Shown here: positions 11,533-23,271 of the stretch, piece by piece | Layout: each line of letters starts with the position of its first letter | How positions within the stretch are numbered: the first letter of the stretch is position 1 | NCBI GenBank assembly: GCA_021464415.1 | Contig: CM038466.1 | Location: 48,235,356-48,299,355 of the forward strand | Direction of reading: 5' to 3' | Length of the DNA: 64,000 nucleotides | Origin: Lonicera japonica | Taxonomy: Eukaryota; Streptophyta; Magnoliopsida; Dipsacales; Caprifoliaceae | The notes under the pieces: model-generated | What the model was told of the DNA's origin: nothing | Databases searched by the model: none | What the model saw: only the letters and a program-made list of their open reading frames with translations | Made by a program: the position numbers and the translations under genes

Positions 11533-13196
11533 GACATTATAAAAGAGGTAACCCCAAGGATTAAAATCAAATTTTTAGGAAGATTCTCGTCAACAAACAT
11601 TACGAAATTTATGCACTTAAAGAATCGAGCGAACTCAATGAAGAAAACAAACGAATTTCGACTCAAAATAACGGAATTTAAACCAAATCTCAATCCACAC
11701 TTAAAGCATTATACCTAAATCTCCAAATTTTCCTTTTAAAATACATTACTGCTTCAAAAGATACCTTAGGAAACATCTTTGTTTGGACCACAAGTTTTTG
11801 CAATAAACTTCCTAATAAACAATAAGATATACTTTTAAATACATAAGGTAGAGAAAAGCCTTGAAAGAATAACACGTTGTAGTCATGTGTCCAAACATCA
11901 GCTTCCGGTATTAATGTTGAAGGAAACCACTAAAGTATTACATATTGTCATCTCGCTGCAGTTTCAAAAACACTTTGTGAATATCCTAAGGTTTCAAAAC
12001 ATCTGGTATTGTTTAAATATTCTATGTAACACATGTTTGTTGAAGACTATGGAACCATCTTAGTATTACATGCATAACTTGACATATCCTTAAATAATTC
12101 AACTTGTATTTCCCATCAAGATCCTATAGTTTCCTGGGCAGATATTCCTTTAGTTTTGCATGTAATACTGGCCAACAAGTAACACCGGAAGAACTTTTAA
12201 AACATTAGAATAAATTTACTATTTATTTTCCAAGTGTTCACTCACACATGTATGAGGTTAAACAAGAGTTAAAACCAAAGCAAAGCGTATATACGACAAA
12301 CAGATATGGAGAAAAAGGAAGACTGGTCCAGCTCTGAAGTATGGTGGAAGAAAGTCTGGCGGACCGGTTCGGCACCAAGCCTTGACCAAATTTGATGTTT
12401 TTCAGAAAACATACTAAAAATGCTTGTTTATAGTCCATATGCTAAGAAACACTCCAGGATGAATCTAATGACTTATCACGACTTTTCGAAAAAGAGGGAA
12501 TGCAATTCGGAGGTCTCGAAGTAACAGAGCTAAAATCAATCATTCTAAATACGTACTTTTACCAAAATTCACGAGATTAAAATACAACCCTAAGGTGACT
12601 TGTGAAAGAAAACGAAATTTAAATCAATGGTATTTAAGTGATTGAGTACAAAGTAAGAAATTCGATGCAAGAATTCAAGGCAATGATGCCAGAAAGATCA
12701 CTGTAGGTTTTAGCTAATTGTATTTTTCCACCAAATAGTAAGGTCCTAAGGATCCTAATACCACGACTATCCAAGATCTCAAAAACAAAACCAATGAATT
12801 AAAGAATATAAGATTTTGAATTAAACTCAAATTATTTTTCGAGTGATCACACAAAAGCCTTAAAATAAGAAAAGTCAATCCATAATCTTCATACTTACTG
12901 AAATTTAAAATTTAGCTCTAAATGTAAAGAGTATCTCGAAAATATGGTTAAGGCAAAACTTAAATACCATAGGATAGTGTGGGTCATTGAGTTCAACTCT
13001 AGTTAGCTATAGTAGACAATTACTTTATAAAATAGTCATCCCAATGGTTGACTATAACATAACTCAACTGTCGCATGTGCTTACAAAGAATAAAAACCCA
13101 ACTTCTCCCACCTTAAAGCAGAACGAAAACGCATAATCTTAATCTACCCAATATCCCACGGCGAAAGGAATTTGAACATATGCCTCTGATACCAAT
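11533..13196 (-). other. internal region of an LTR retroelement, no coding recognised
   Basis: This lies between the copia breakpoint and the LTR at 13197. Its right end carries a Met-tRNA primer site pointing left, so it is the 5' internal part of a minus-strand element. Frames are short, and none could be matched to gag or pol. A partner LTR was not found on the left, so that side is probably truncated. Confidence 0.45.
13183..13194 (-). other. primer binding site, initiator tRNA-Met type
   Basis: The minus strand reads TGGTATCAGAGG, two bases from the LTR that begins at 13197. Confidence 0.75.
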
Positions 13197-13850
13197 TGTA
13201 ACAAACCACCTAAATAAGCAGGTGTTAACGGAATGGAATTTGGATAGTTAATGAAGAAGTTATGAGTCTCCAAAGTCGACTAAAATCCAACCGAGGAGTA
13301 AAAATTTTGAGTTCGAAAAATGCCTCCAAAGTGCTCATTTCAATTCCGATAGTGACGAAACTTTTCAGAATATTCCTAATAAATATTTATGACATGTTGG
13401 AAAAAAAGGGAACTGAATTCTGAGGTCTAAAACCTCTGGAATCCCAAAACGAGATTTGTAGGAATCATTAATGTTTAAGGATAAAATTAAATTCTACTAA
13501 ATACTCAAAAATGTTTAAATGAAGTTCGAATTTAATGAAACTTTATTGGAAGTTTTAATAACTATAATATGACGTGTTCAAAAATACTAAACTCAATTCG
13601 GACCTTCCTAGGTCAATGAACCAAATATAAGAAAACTAGAAAAATCAAATATCCAAGATTACGCCAAATTTTTCAAGAACGCACCAAATTGCTCAAACTA
13701 GTTCCAAATTAAATCAAATTGTCCATATGTTACTCCATAACACCAAAGTGACGTGTGGGAACATTCGAACTTGTCTAAGTCCACGAATGAATTGGACAAA
13801 TAACTAGCTAAATTAACGAAAATACACCTATTGAAACACGAAGTGTTACA
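13197..13850 (-). repeat. LTR with perfect 7-bp terminal inverted repeats
   Basis: It starts TGTAACA and ends TGTTACA on the plus strand, is 654 bp long, and has a primer site directly outside its left end. Chromovirus (Tekay/Del) LTRs often start TGTAACA, so a Ty3 element is possible, but no domain proves the superfamily. Confidence 0.7.
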
Positions 13851-13857
13851 ATTATAA

Positions 13858-14415
13858 AGAATGCCATTCCGGAAGCATTAGGAGTATAGTATCTAAAAAG
13901 ATAATTACGGCTAAGGAATTCCTTGAGGACATTGAAAAGAGGATTGTCAAGAACGAGAAGGCTAAAATAGGCACACTCTTGACAAGCCTAATTTCATTGA
14001 GATATAAGGGCAAAAGCAATGTCAGGAACTACAATGTGGAGATGTTTCATCTTGCTTTCAAGTTAAAAACACTTAAGTTATAACTTTTTGAAGACTTATT
14101 GGTGTATTTAGTTTTGATATTTTTGCCGACACAGGTTGGCCAGTTTAAGGTGAGTTACAATTGTCAGAAATAGGCTTAGTCTCTAAATGAACTTATTTCA
14201 TACTGTGTTCAGGAAAAGAAAAGGCTGAAGCAAGATAAGGTTGAAAGTTCTCACGTCTCAACCTCTAAAAACAAAAACACTGAGAAAAAAAGGAAAAAGG
14301 ATAAGGAAGTTATGGATACGGCACCATAAAAGAAACAAGAAAACAAACTGGGCGAACCAGAAGGTACTAGATTTTGTATAGCTGAAGGGCACATAAAGAA
14401 GCACTACACCAACTT
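13858..14415 (+). pseudogene. decayed copia gag of a different family
   Basis: Frame-broken homology to a copia-type gag can be followed. One open piece starts TAKEFLEDIEKRIVKNEK (near 13905) and runs to LAFKLKTLKL, then a stop. Next come LLVY..PTQVGQFKVSYNCQK, a second stop, and SLNELISYCVQEKKRLKQDK followed by a Lys-rich stretch. The end resembles a zinc-knuckle region (GHIKKHYTNF) in which the cysteines are lost. Three or more in-frame stops show that it is dead. It begins right at the end of the LTR at 13850, so the LTR element probably inserted into it. Confidence 0.75.
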
Positions 14416-15473
14416 CACACATAACGTGTGATGCGATCTCGGATCGTTTTCCTAGCCAGGTTAATGGATCCTCAACCTTTGAATTACAAAAGTGCAAGAA
14501 CCTTATAATTTTGTCGAAGGGATAGAACGCAGAACCTAAACCCAACCCCAACCCTTAAATGCAAGAATTGAACATCGGTTTAAGTCGAAGATGCTATAAT
14601 CAATTGGTGGTGAATTGATTGATAAGTCAAGAATAGCTTGAATGATTAATTCAAACAATTCAACAAGTCCTAACAAGAACTAAAGGTGTAAAACATTCAA
14701 TTTGATTAATAATAACTTCTTGATAATAAAACAATAATGTGCCTCCAAATGAGTAAACAAAGCCTTAGAATCCCAATTCAAAAAGGAAACTTATTCTCAC
14801 TTAGAAAAAGGAAAATAATAACTCCGAGAATATTCCTAATACAATAAGAAAATTAATAAACACTATAAAATAAGCACAAAATAATTCTAAAATAATAATA
14901 ATTCTAAGAAACAATTATCTATGAGTCATGGGGCTTAAATAACTTTTTAATATGCCAAATGAAGCATCTAGCTTGATATTCCATTCTTGAACGTACTATT
15001 TAACACCTCCAATTAATATCTAAGCTTTACACAACTCAAGATCATGATTTGGAACTTCATTGGTTTCCTTCAAACATACTTTCACCATAAGAAATTTGAT
15101 AGTTTTTCCTTTAAACTTTAATGCTCTATACTTGAATCTGCGCCTATCCAAGTCTTCAGTTAGGAACGCACAATACTCTTGCATTGAATTAAACGAATGG
15201 CAAGGCTAAATCACATTAGCGTGCTAAGAAGGATTGCCTTAATTTTCGAAAACCAAATAATGGTGAAAAACACATCTATGTAGGCGACGATAAGATGATT
15301 CAAGTTAAAGCAATTGAAAATTTTAGATTATTATTGAAGATTGGATTTTATTTGAATTTTAATAAGGCGTTTATTATACCATCTTTATACGAAATTTGGT
15401 TTTAATTTATGTTTTGAAAAAATCTGGATATTCTTGTTCTTTTAGAAATAATTTTTTTTTAATTTGTTTCATA
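14416..15473. other. repeat-derived intergenic DNA
   Basis: No element ends were identified. Apart from the short minus-strand frame at 15020-15184 it looks non-coding and AT-rich, with wording typical of retroelement untranslated regions. Confidence 0.3.
15020..15184 (-). other. unrecognised short ORF, 54 codons
   Basis: The minus frame reads from MQEYCAFLTEDLDRRRFKYR to NEVPNHDLELCKA and then a stop. The composition is protein-like: charged and hydrophobic residues alternate and there is no low complexity. The AT-rich surroundings are full of stops. It could be an exon of a captured or decayed gene. I do not recognise a family, and upstream in frame there are stops within 20 codons. Confidence 0.25.
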
Positions 15474-16008
15474 CACTACAAAAATAAAGCCTATTTATGA
15501 CTGTTGTGAAAATTACCATTATCTCAGTTAGTCTAAAATAGTCATGTAAACTTCCGAACTTTATCATATATGACTCTTATTTTAGTAACCGTTATCAAAT
15601 TCAAAAGTAATATATTTTACATAAATGTTTATTTCCAAAAGGTCATTATGATTAATATCTAATACAACGACTTTTGATAACCAGTCACATCTTATTTACA
15701 AATTTTTATTGAAACTGTCATATGGAATGCGCAAGTCTCAAATCAAATTTTATAAAAATGCCCGCTACTTCTAAGAAAAAAAAAGCCCGCTACTTTTTTC
15801 AATGGAAAATACATGTGCCCTAGATCTATTCATTTTTTTTCTTTCAAAAGATTTTTATCAATAATTTCACATCTTCACCAGCAACTCTGACTCCTCTTCC
15901 ATTGATAAAATAATTTCAACTTTTTTTTGATCCATTTGTCCTCCAAATTGTAAAAACCCAAAAAACTCCTATCCCACTTCACCTTCCCCATCCCCAAATC
16001 CTTTATAG

Positions 16009-16131
16009 AAGCTTCGAGATGATTATTTAGAGTCTCTTGTATCTACCCATTGGCCAACTTGCAAAGATGAGCCTTATCAGTTTACTAATACTTCGTCTGT
16101 TGCAAAATCTCAAAGTGTACCAGTGCTCTGA
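16009..16131 (+). other. unrecognised 40-codon open segment, possible captured exon
   Basis: Directly after a possible splice acceptor (CCTTTATAG) the frame reads KLRDDYLESLVSTHWPTCKD and continues for 20 more residues to SQSVPVL and a stop. The residue use looks like real protein. CT-rich leader-like DNA precedes it. I cannot name the parent gene. Being inside a CACTA-type element, it could be a captured fragment. Confidence 0.25.
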
Positions 16132-17218
16132 TCAATGGCAGCTACAATGCTCGGATCTATCAAAGAGTTTGTGATTTTAGATTGTTATATGTTAGGAGAT
16201 GAGTGAGGAAGGATTAAGGCAATTAGATTAACACCCTTACATGACTTGTGTTAATTATACGTATTCAAAATAGGTCTCTTGAAAATCTTAAGTTTTGAGC
16301 AGTTGATAGAGCCTTGTTATCTTCATTTCTCCAATTTTAGGGTTTTCAAGCACTAGAAATCAGTAATTCCCTCCATTGTAGATTTGCTATGTTTTTTCGT
16401 TCAATTTTAAGGGTTTTCTTATTAATCTTTGTAAACATGTATTTTAATTCTTATGTATAATGACTGATTTGTCATATGCTTGATTTGATCGTAAGAATGC
16501 TTAACTCTCCTTCTCTCATTCACAATAAATTTTCATATATTTAGCTATTTGAAATCTAAATGTGTGGCTTAATCTATTTAATTTTTGCTACTATGATTGC
16601 TTGCGCAAACACTAGCCACTTATTTTAAGAAGTACTCAAACCCTATAGCCACCAATTTTAGGGATTTCTTATTTTTCTTGCAATCTGAACTTTGTTATGT
16701 ATATATAAATGTGTTACTAGTGTATATATATAATTATATATATATATTTGTGTGTGTAGATAAATAAGTAGAAAGATATATAGATTTGGTGTACAAATGT
16801 TTTTATGTTTGTGTTTGAATTGTGCATGTTATAATTTAAATCCACTGCTTTACATTTAAAGTTGTATCTCATAGATATTTATGCAAGTAGTTTTGTTCAA
16901 AGCAAAAATCTAGTTTTCAATATAGCTTAAGAACTATTTCAAATTTTAGGTGCCAAGAATCTAGAGTATCATACTGCTAGTTCTTAACTAAACCAAGAAT
17001 TAAACTTTTTAAAGGTGGTTGTATATATCTTTTAAAGTTATGATACAACTCATTTGTCTATGCTTTGGATTAAAGTTCATTTTATGATCAGTAATATTTT
17101 GATTGATGTTTTCTAAATATTTTTGGTCTTCTAATTGAATTGAATATGTGAACGGAGGCATGAATTAGCAAGGGACAACCTATGTATTTAAGATACGATA
17201 CGATGTTCGTTTGTTAAC
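16132..17218. other. AT-rich interior of the CACTA-type element
   Basis: No coding frame was found. It has leader- or intron-like T-rich text and a TA/TG simple repeat near 16722-16756. Confidence 0.35.
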
Positions 17219-17340
17219 TACAAGAAAAATGAGCTTATGTGACGAATTTTTTTGTGAGACTTGAAATTTCGTCAATTTAATTGAATAGATGAGTCACATT
17301 TTCAGGTCGTCGCAAAAGATGCATTATATATATATATATA
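17219..17340. repeat. CACTA-like end fragment with subterminal repeats
   Basis: CTACAAGAAAAATGAGCTTA then TGTGACGAA, followed by CGTCA/GTCAC motifs up to CGTCGCAAAAGATGCAT, resembles the end of another CACTA family. The first bases (CA) are lost. Confidence 0.45.
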
Positions 17341-19093
17341 ATGCATAACTTATTCTTTTGAATCTTTGATCATTTTCGTTGTGTTGCTGATTTAATTAGT
17401 GGACTTCCACGTGAGATATTTTGTTATGTACTTTATTTTTTCATTAGTAATGTTTTTACTTTTTTGAAAAATTGTTAGCTTGTCTGCTTGAAGATTATGA
17501 TTTTTATTTTAATATATGATGTTTTATAATTGCAGTGATGCATCTTTTGGCTATGCTAGGGGTCTAATATTGTTTAAGAACTTGAATTTTTGGTTGAACG
17601 AAATAGCCACTTAACAAGTAAGAGTTATTTTTCTTAAATATGTAATTGCTACTTTTTTTAGTTTTCTTAATTATGTTACTCTTTGTTATTTAATTATTCA
17701 TTTTTCGAACTTATTAATTGATCATATACCCAGATGTGCAAAGAATTGCATTGCATTCTCGTAATGCAACATATGTGATTTAAGGGGAATTTTTATAATT
17801 AATTTATCGTTGCTTAATTCCACACTTAAATGCAATAAAAACCCTACTTTATGTAAAATAATTAAATTAGTATAGCGAATAAGTAGGAGTCAATCCAAAT
17901 CCAAATCCAAGCTAATATCTAGGGGAGTTTGTCGAAATCCAATATTTTAGGAACCAAATTAAAACATTTTTCAAATTTTGATTTTGAAATTATCTAAATT
18001 AAGAAACTAAACTAATTAAATTAAATCAACAAGCAAGTAATCAATAATAGAAAATCCGATCCCAAGGAAAGAGAATCCGCCACCATGGATATAAACAAAA
18101 AAAATATCTGATTATATTTTTAACATTCATCCCTACTATATAAGCAAACTCAAAATTACCATAATTCTTTCTTTAAAACTAATGTAAACAAAAATAGGCA
18201 TCGCCTGTATCCCCAAATTGGTGATCACAAGATATCTTTCCTTTATTTTAAAAACAATTAAAGTACTAGAAAGAAAACACACGTTATAGTAATGGTAATT
18301 TCAAAATCTATTTTAATTCGGGACGAATAATTAAAAATCAATTAGAATTAAATTAAGCCCATTACATCCAAGCGGTTTCATCCCTCCCCTTTGGGAGATA
18401 ATTTAGCCAAGCATATTAAATAAATAACACATTAAAATAAAATAATAATTCATTATTAAAATTAAAATTAAAGTACTTAAATACAAACTATAAAAAATTA
18501 GAAAGCTAGAAAGCGTCCCTGTTTGTGATGCTCAAACTAGCGTGTACCGCACAGCTTTACGTTGTTCACTTCTTCTCCTTCAATACTTCGACCGCACGGC
18601 AACTAGTATATGGAGGATTCTCTCTCTCTAGAACTCTCTAATAATATCTATTTTTCCTATCTATTTTTCTTCTATTTTTTTTTATTCCTTTAGGTGTAGA
18701 GAATGGGTCTATATATAGGAATAAGAAACATAAGTTTACAAGGTTTAGGAAACTAGAATTGTAGAGAAAATAAAAACTTTGAGATCAATTAGGATTCTAA
18801 TTAAGAGAGAATAAGGAGTTCTATTCAAATTAGGAGAGAATATTGAATTGGAATATTCTTTCTTCTTTATCTTCTTTTTATGATCTTCAGTAGACTTCTT
18901 CCACCTTTTTAGGCTTTTTATTATAATTTTCTTCTTCCCTACAAAAAGACAAAATAAATATTAATCTTCCATAATTTAAGTATTAATTATATTATAACAA
19001 AATATTATTTGCGGGTTAAAATAACAATTTTGGGCACTTATCAATATGTTATATACATTAAATGATTCATTGTGGTATTCAAATTGCTTTACA
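17341..19093. other. non-coding, partly LTR-like DNA
   Basis: 17880-18110 and 18500-19043 read like untranslated and LTR sequence of a retroelement on the minus strand. At its right edge the minus strand starts TGATAAGTGCCCAAAATTG (from 19043), and on the plus strand TATATATAGGAATAAG near 18710 could be its TATA region. The other end was not found. No protein could be assigned. Confidence 0.3.
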
Positions 19094-19186
19094 GTAGTAG
19101 GGTCCAATGGTATTGGAAAGTCAACTATACAAAAGCTAATTATGGGGGAGCTTCAATCAGTTGGGGATAGATTTTCATTATTCTAA
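19094..19186 (+). pseudogene. ABCF-type ATPase exon fragment with Walker A motif
   Basis: Thirty codons read VVGSNGIGKSTIQKLIMGEL followed by QSVGDRFSLF, then a stop. This is the Walker A (P-loop) region of soluble ABCF (GCN20-type) proteins, whose usual text is VGPNGIGKSTILKLI followed by GELQP. A splice acceptor (TTTACAG) sits just at its start, so it looks like an exon boundary copied from genomic DNA. The rest of the ATPase is absent. It lies inside the CACTA-type element, next to a foldback element. Family call is good; capture by the transposon is inference. Confidence 0.6.
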
Positions 19187-19210
19187 GGTATGTATTACCG
19201 GGAAAGATCT

Positions 19211-19577
19211 TAAGAGGACCAATTTTTTTGTCTTTAAATGCGGACCAATCAATTTGAAGGGGTAAACGGAAGAATTATTTGATGAAACTTGGTGAAAATG
19301 ATCTCTATTATTAGTAGATCTCCTCCACCAAATTTTATTGAAAAATTCAATCGGGAAGAGGGTTAATTAAAAAATTGATATATATGTATTTTTTTGGCCA
19401 TTAAAATTTAAGATGTTTAGCTAAGCTACTTCCCGGTTGAATTTTTTGATAAAATTTGGTAGAGATGATCTATTAATCATGGAGATCATCTTCACCAAGT
19501 TTCATAAAAAAATTAATCCGTTTACACCCTTAAAATGATTGGTCCGCATTTAAAGACCAAATAAATGGTCCTCTTTA
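19211..19577. mobile_element. foldback MITE with arms of about 170 bp
   Basis: The left arm (TAAGAGGACCAATTTTTTTG, then AATGCGGACCAATCA) is repeated inverted at the right (TGATTGGTCCGCATT to GGTCCTCTTTAA). The arms meet around 19380-19420. There is no coding capacity. A single arm of the same family lies at 7493-7660. Confidence 0.75.
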
Positions 19578-20989
19578 AATCCTTTCCTATGTATTACCTA
19601 CCTCTTTTGGATAATAATACGTTAATTGTTATTAGTAAATATTAAATAGCCTTGTTTGGGCAGAATTGGGCAACTCAAGCCTTTTAGTTTTGTAATGATA
19701 TAGCCAAATTTCCCCCTTAGTTCACTTATAAATATTTTAACTAATAACAAAACATTTAATTAGTTCAAACTCTTTTTTTCGGAGTGGTTTACGTTATATG
19801 TATGGATTATGATCAATGTGCTTTTAGTAAGCCTTGCTTTTGTTGGAAATTGGAACCATTTAGTTACTGCTAATGTCACCATTTTTACCACCATATAATA
19901 GATCCAACTTGTTAATTTTTTCTCTACTGGGGCAGCTACTCTTTCTTAAACACGTTAAGGTTTGTTAAGGACTTTCCCCAAATATGCCTCTGGTGGGTCA
20001 ACTACACTTGGACTTCAGTATTTTCTTCAAAAACACTAGGCGCAATATAATCAATAGTCAAGAATACAACATAGATTATATTATAATTTATAGTATTTTG
20101 ATTATATTCTCAAAATGAGACGTTCTTAATTTGTGACATCCAAAAAAAGAGGGAGTACTATGTTTTATCTCACATTTCTTTTGCATTTCGCAGCGTAAAT
20201 ACAAAAGTTAAACAAACGCGTGTGGCTCACAATAGCCTTGTTTAGGCAGCGATGTGCGAAGGATATATTCTTTTGAAGAGATACGGTGAAAAAATACAAA
20301 TTAGCATGTGTAACTATATTCTTCTTTAATGGTTAACATGGTGGCTATGTAATTGGTATGCATGGTTTTGACATCAAGTACTTAGTTTAATATCTCATTT
20401 GTTTAATTAATTTTTTGAATGTGGTTGTTATGTAGTGATACTGCTGGTCAACTTAATTATTGATTACAGATTTAGTATATGGGAAGTATTATATAGAAAA
20501 TTTGATATTTGATTTAATTTCTTCTATATTGTCTTTAATAGTTGTGGATATATTATATTGTGAAATTGTTTGACATGATCTAAATTTTACCTAGAAAATA
20601 AAAAAAAAATTGAAAAAATATTTTTCAATCATGACGGCTTTCTTATAACATTTGTTAATGACTCATCAAATACATGAAGCTTTCTTCTTATTAGTGAAAT
20701 CCTCATTGTTACAACTAAGATAATAGTGTAATAATATGTATTTATAAATGACGGTTTTAATATAAAAATGATTGCTTTTGTAGAAGTGTTCTCTAATTAT
20801 ATAATTCTGACATTTTTTTTTGAAAACTAAACTATAACCAATTACCAAAACCATCATATTTTGGACATATACATCACGTTTTTATTAGAAATACCTCATT
20901 CAAAGATGTGTTTTCACAAAAGCATCATTAAATAATTAGCTATTTGTGACGGTTTTAAGAACAATGAATTATTTTATGATGGTAAAGGT
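19578..20989. other. AT-rich interior of the CACTA-type element
   Basis: No gene was seen. A Stowaway-like remnant end (AAGAGGGAGTA) occurs near 20149-20159. Subterminal CACTA motifs begin near 20740 (ATGACGGTTTTAATATAAAA). Confidence 0.35.
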
Positions 20990-21024
20990 TGTGACGATTT
21001 TTGGGTGCACCCAAAACCGTCACA
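20990..21024. repeat. hairpin near the right end of the CACTA-type element
   Basis: TGTGACGATTTTTGGG and CCCAAAACCGTCACA pair almost perfectly around GTGCAC. Palindromic subterminal repeats of this kind are where CACTA transposases bind. Confidence 0.6.
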
Positions 21025-21251
21025 TATATAAATAAATAAATAAATGACTCTTTTTCACCGTCATAAAAAGGCTTTTTTTCTAGTAGTGTATAATTCAAAA
21101 AGTGCTTGGTTTCACTTCTTTGTTAGTTTACGATTATTTTTATTCAATTGATACAATGCACTTAAGTGCATAAGGTGTAAAGAGAAAATTAAACACTGAA
21201 AATGTAGCTGCGTTATGGCATAGGATAGTGACAAATTGTTAGATACTCTGA

Positions 21252-21419
21252 AAGATCTACGGGTACAAGTTTTATGATTTCACGACTAAGACGAATTTCG
21301 AGTTGAGAAATATTCTGTTGTTTGAGGATGTTGAGTTTGCAGGGCAAGATATAGCCAAAGACTCTGTCTTTGAAGAGGAACATGTTGATTTTCTCACAGG
21401 TGCTATTGGTATTGATCAG
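21252..21419 (+). pseudogene. copia pol fragment (integrase C-terminus/linker)
   Basis: The frame reads KIYGYKFYDFTTKTNFELRN, then LLFEDVEFAGQDIAKDSVFE and GAIGIDQ. This matches the end of the copia integrase, where the usual text is GYKFYDPTT, then FLEDVEF and VFEEE. It is cut off on the right, where the decayed Helitron gene on the other strand begins within about 20 bp. Upstream frames are broken. Confidence 0.6.
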
Positions 21420-21439
21420 GTTTGTGGGGTAAAATACAG

Positions 21440-23271
21440 CTTGCTTGCACTACCACATGGTTCATGCACCATGAAATCTCTAACAACACTATAATAATGA
21501 TGATCTGGCACCTCGTCAAGAATCTCCGCCGAGGTTATACTATCAATTCATTCAATTCCACCTGATGTAGGATATTTATCTTGTGACGAAAGGAAAAACA
21601 AAATGTGTGCATTTGGCAATCCACGTTTTTGGAATTATACAGTGTATATAACTGTAACAAATTAGAAGTTTAAAAAGTTTAAGGAATAATTGCATTTTAC
21701 ATGAACAAATTAAATGTTAAAAAGATTGAAGTTATTTATATCTAAAACTGCATGTTTGATACACTAGTCAAAAAATTTTGTTATTCTTAGGATCTTTAAT
21801 AAAACCATCCAATTTCATCTTGAAAATTCGACAGACAATATCTGGACGATCATCAGGTCCCTACTTCCAACAAATCACACTATCGCTGGCTGCTTTGGAT
21901 AACATGTAAACGTGACAGACAATCAGGATAGCCAACCCATCGGCGTATAACCATCGCGTCCTAGTAGTTCTGCACCATATACCATGCACCTCTAGTGAAA
22001 GTAGTCGGTAATATGACACGTTTCCCCAGTGACGATGGATTAGCCCCCCTTTAAAATTGCATTTTTTTTTTTTTGTACATATCTGCTCTAAACTCTTTTT
22101 GATGTGTTCTATAGTAAAGCAACCGAGATGACTCAATCATAGTGTAAGCATCAACAACAAGTTGTTGGAAAAGTCTTCTGGAGAATAATAGTATTGGCAT
22201 TCACACCCTTTTTCTTGTAATCTATATGCAAAGTACTATTTCATGCTAACTCTTGTCCTCCCACTAGTTCTTTTTCGTACTTTTTTTTCACAAATTCAAT
22301 ATCCTCGGTATAACCATCTTGCCTGCACGAAAAAAGTAAAAGATATTGTAACGTAAGATAAGAAGAATGCAATTCATTAATACGCTTTAATTCTTCAGTC
22401 TGGGTTTCCACCACAATATATCTATCACTAAGAGACGTATCAAAATCACCCAGAAGCAAGCTTGCAATCTCATCAACTGTTGGCATATTATACTTCCTTG
22501 ATTCATTTTCCCAATCTATTTGAGTCTCGAATTCGAGATATTCTCTTCACGCATTTTGTCCCTAGCCATCATGAACGACTTCACCAATGCACATATAACA
22601 TTGACTTTAATTTTGATACAATCTGATCGTGGAGTAATTTTTCATTGTTATTTTGCCTAAAATGAAGCTAAATATTGGAATTAAATCATAAGAAATAAAT
22701 ATAATCTGAAACCATATAGGAATGACATAAATGTAAATTGCTATTAAGATTATATAGCAAGAGAAATAGTTAATAACCTAACATATTGCGTCCTATTCGT
22801 CACTTCATTAAGAAAAAGAGATAATAATCTAATATATTGAATCCTATTCGTCACTTCATTTTCGGTGTCATAAATATAAAATCGAGCAAACTTGGGAGTT
22901 GGACCTTCAGGTGGCAATAAACTTCCAATCAAGTGATAGTTTTGGCCATGTAGCCTAAAAACAAGAGGATATTTTTCTTTGTTTAGGCTCAAATCAATCT
23001 TCCCTCCCATCAAAATAAGGCATAACATATTGTTATACAATCAGATGTTCTGAGTGAAATGTTTACTCTTCTCACTTGTTCTGAATAAAATTCATTGAGT
23101 ATCGACGGAGGACTCTGCGTGCATGACAGCTTAACTTTTCCTTGCATACAACACAAAGGAAATTTTGGCTTTAGTGATCTATAGTACCAATATACTCTCT
23201 CCTCGTACCAAAAAATTAAATAGCTCCACAAAATTGACATTTGTGGTCAGGATTTCCAACATCACAGTACT
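21440..23271 (-). pseudogene. decayed Helitron Rep/helicase, N-terminal and Rep region
   Basis: Several frames on the minus strand join into a recognisable Helitron protein. After a splice acceptor (23271) come the cysteine-rich start (EYCDVGNPDHKCQFCGAI, FWYEERVYWYYRS), FRLHGQNYHLIGSLLPPEG with YIYDTENEV, VDEIASLLLGDFD with LHSSYLTLQYLLLF, then RPDIVCRIFKMKLDGFIKD and FQKRGLPNAHILFFLSSQDK up to VHEPCG. These belong to the Helitron_like_N domain and the HUH Rep domain. The HUH motif, usually H-A-H, reads N-A-H here, so the first metal-binding histidine is lost. At least four frame breaks are visible. The helicase half is missing. The protein would have nicked and unwound DNA for rolling-circle transposition. 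Confidence 0.82.

Larger units (their letters stand above)
15474..21088. mobile_element. probable non-autonomous CACTA (En/Spm-type) transposon with internal insertions
   Basis: The left end reads CACTACAAAAATAAAGCC followed by TATTTATGACTG. The right end, on the opposite strand, reads CACTACTAGAAAAAAAGCC followed by TTTTTATGACGG. Such CACTA ends with subterminal repeats (TATGAC, GTGACGGTT, and the hairpin at 20990-21024) are typical of the superfamily. No transposase frame is present. The 3-bp flanks are ATA and TAT, not a clean duplication, so the two ends may belong to different copies. The interior holds a foldback element, a second CACTA-like end, an ABCF gene fragment and LTR-like DNA. 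Confidence 0.55.

Noticed and set aside
12238..12438. 66-codon minus frame, and 14258-14551 (97 codons)
   Set aside because: No domain or conservation; the second is antisense to the decayed copia gag.
15471..21091. Target-site duplication for the CACTA-type element
   Set aside because: The flanks ATA and TAT are not identical in the same orientation, so I did not claim a duplication.
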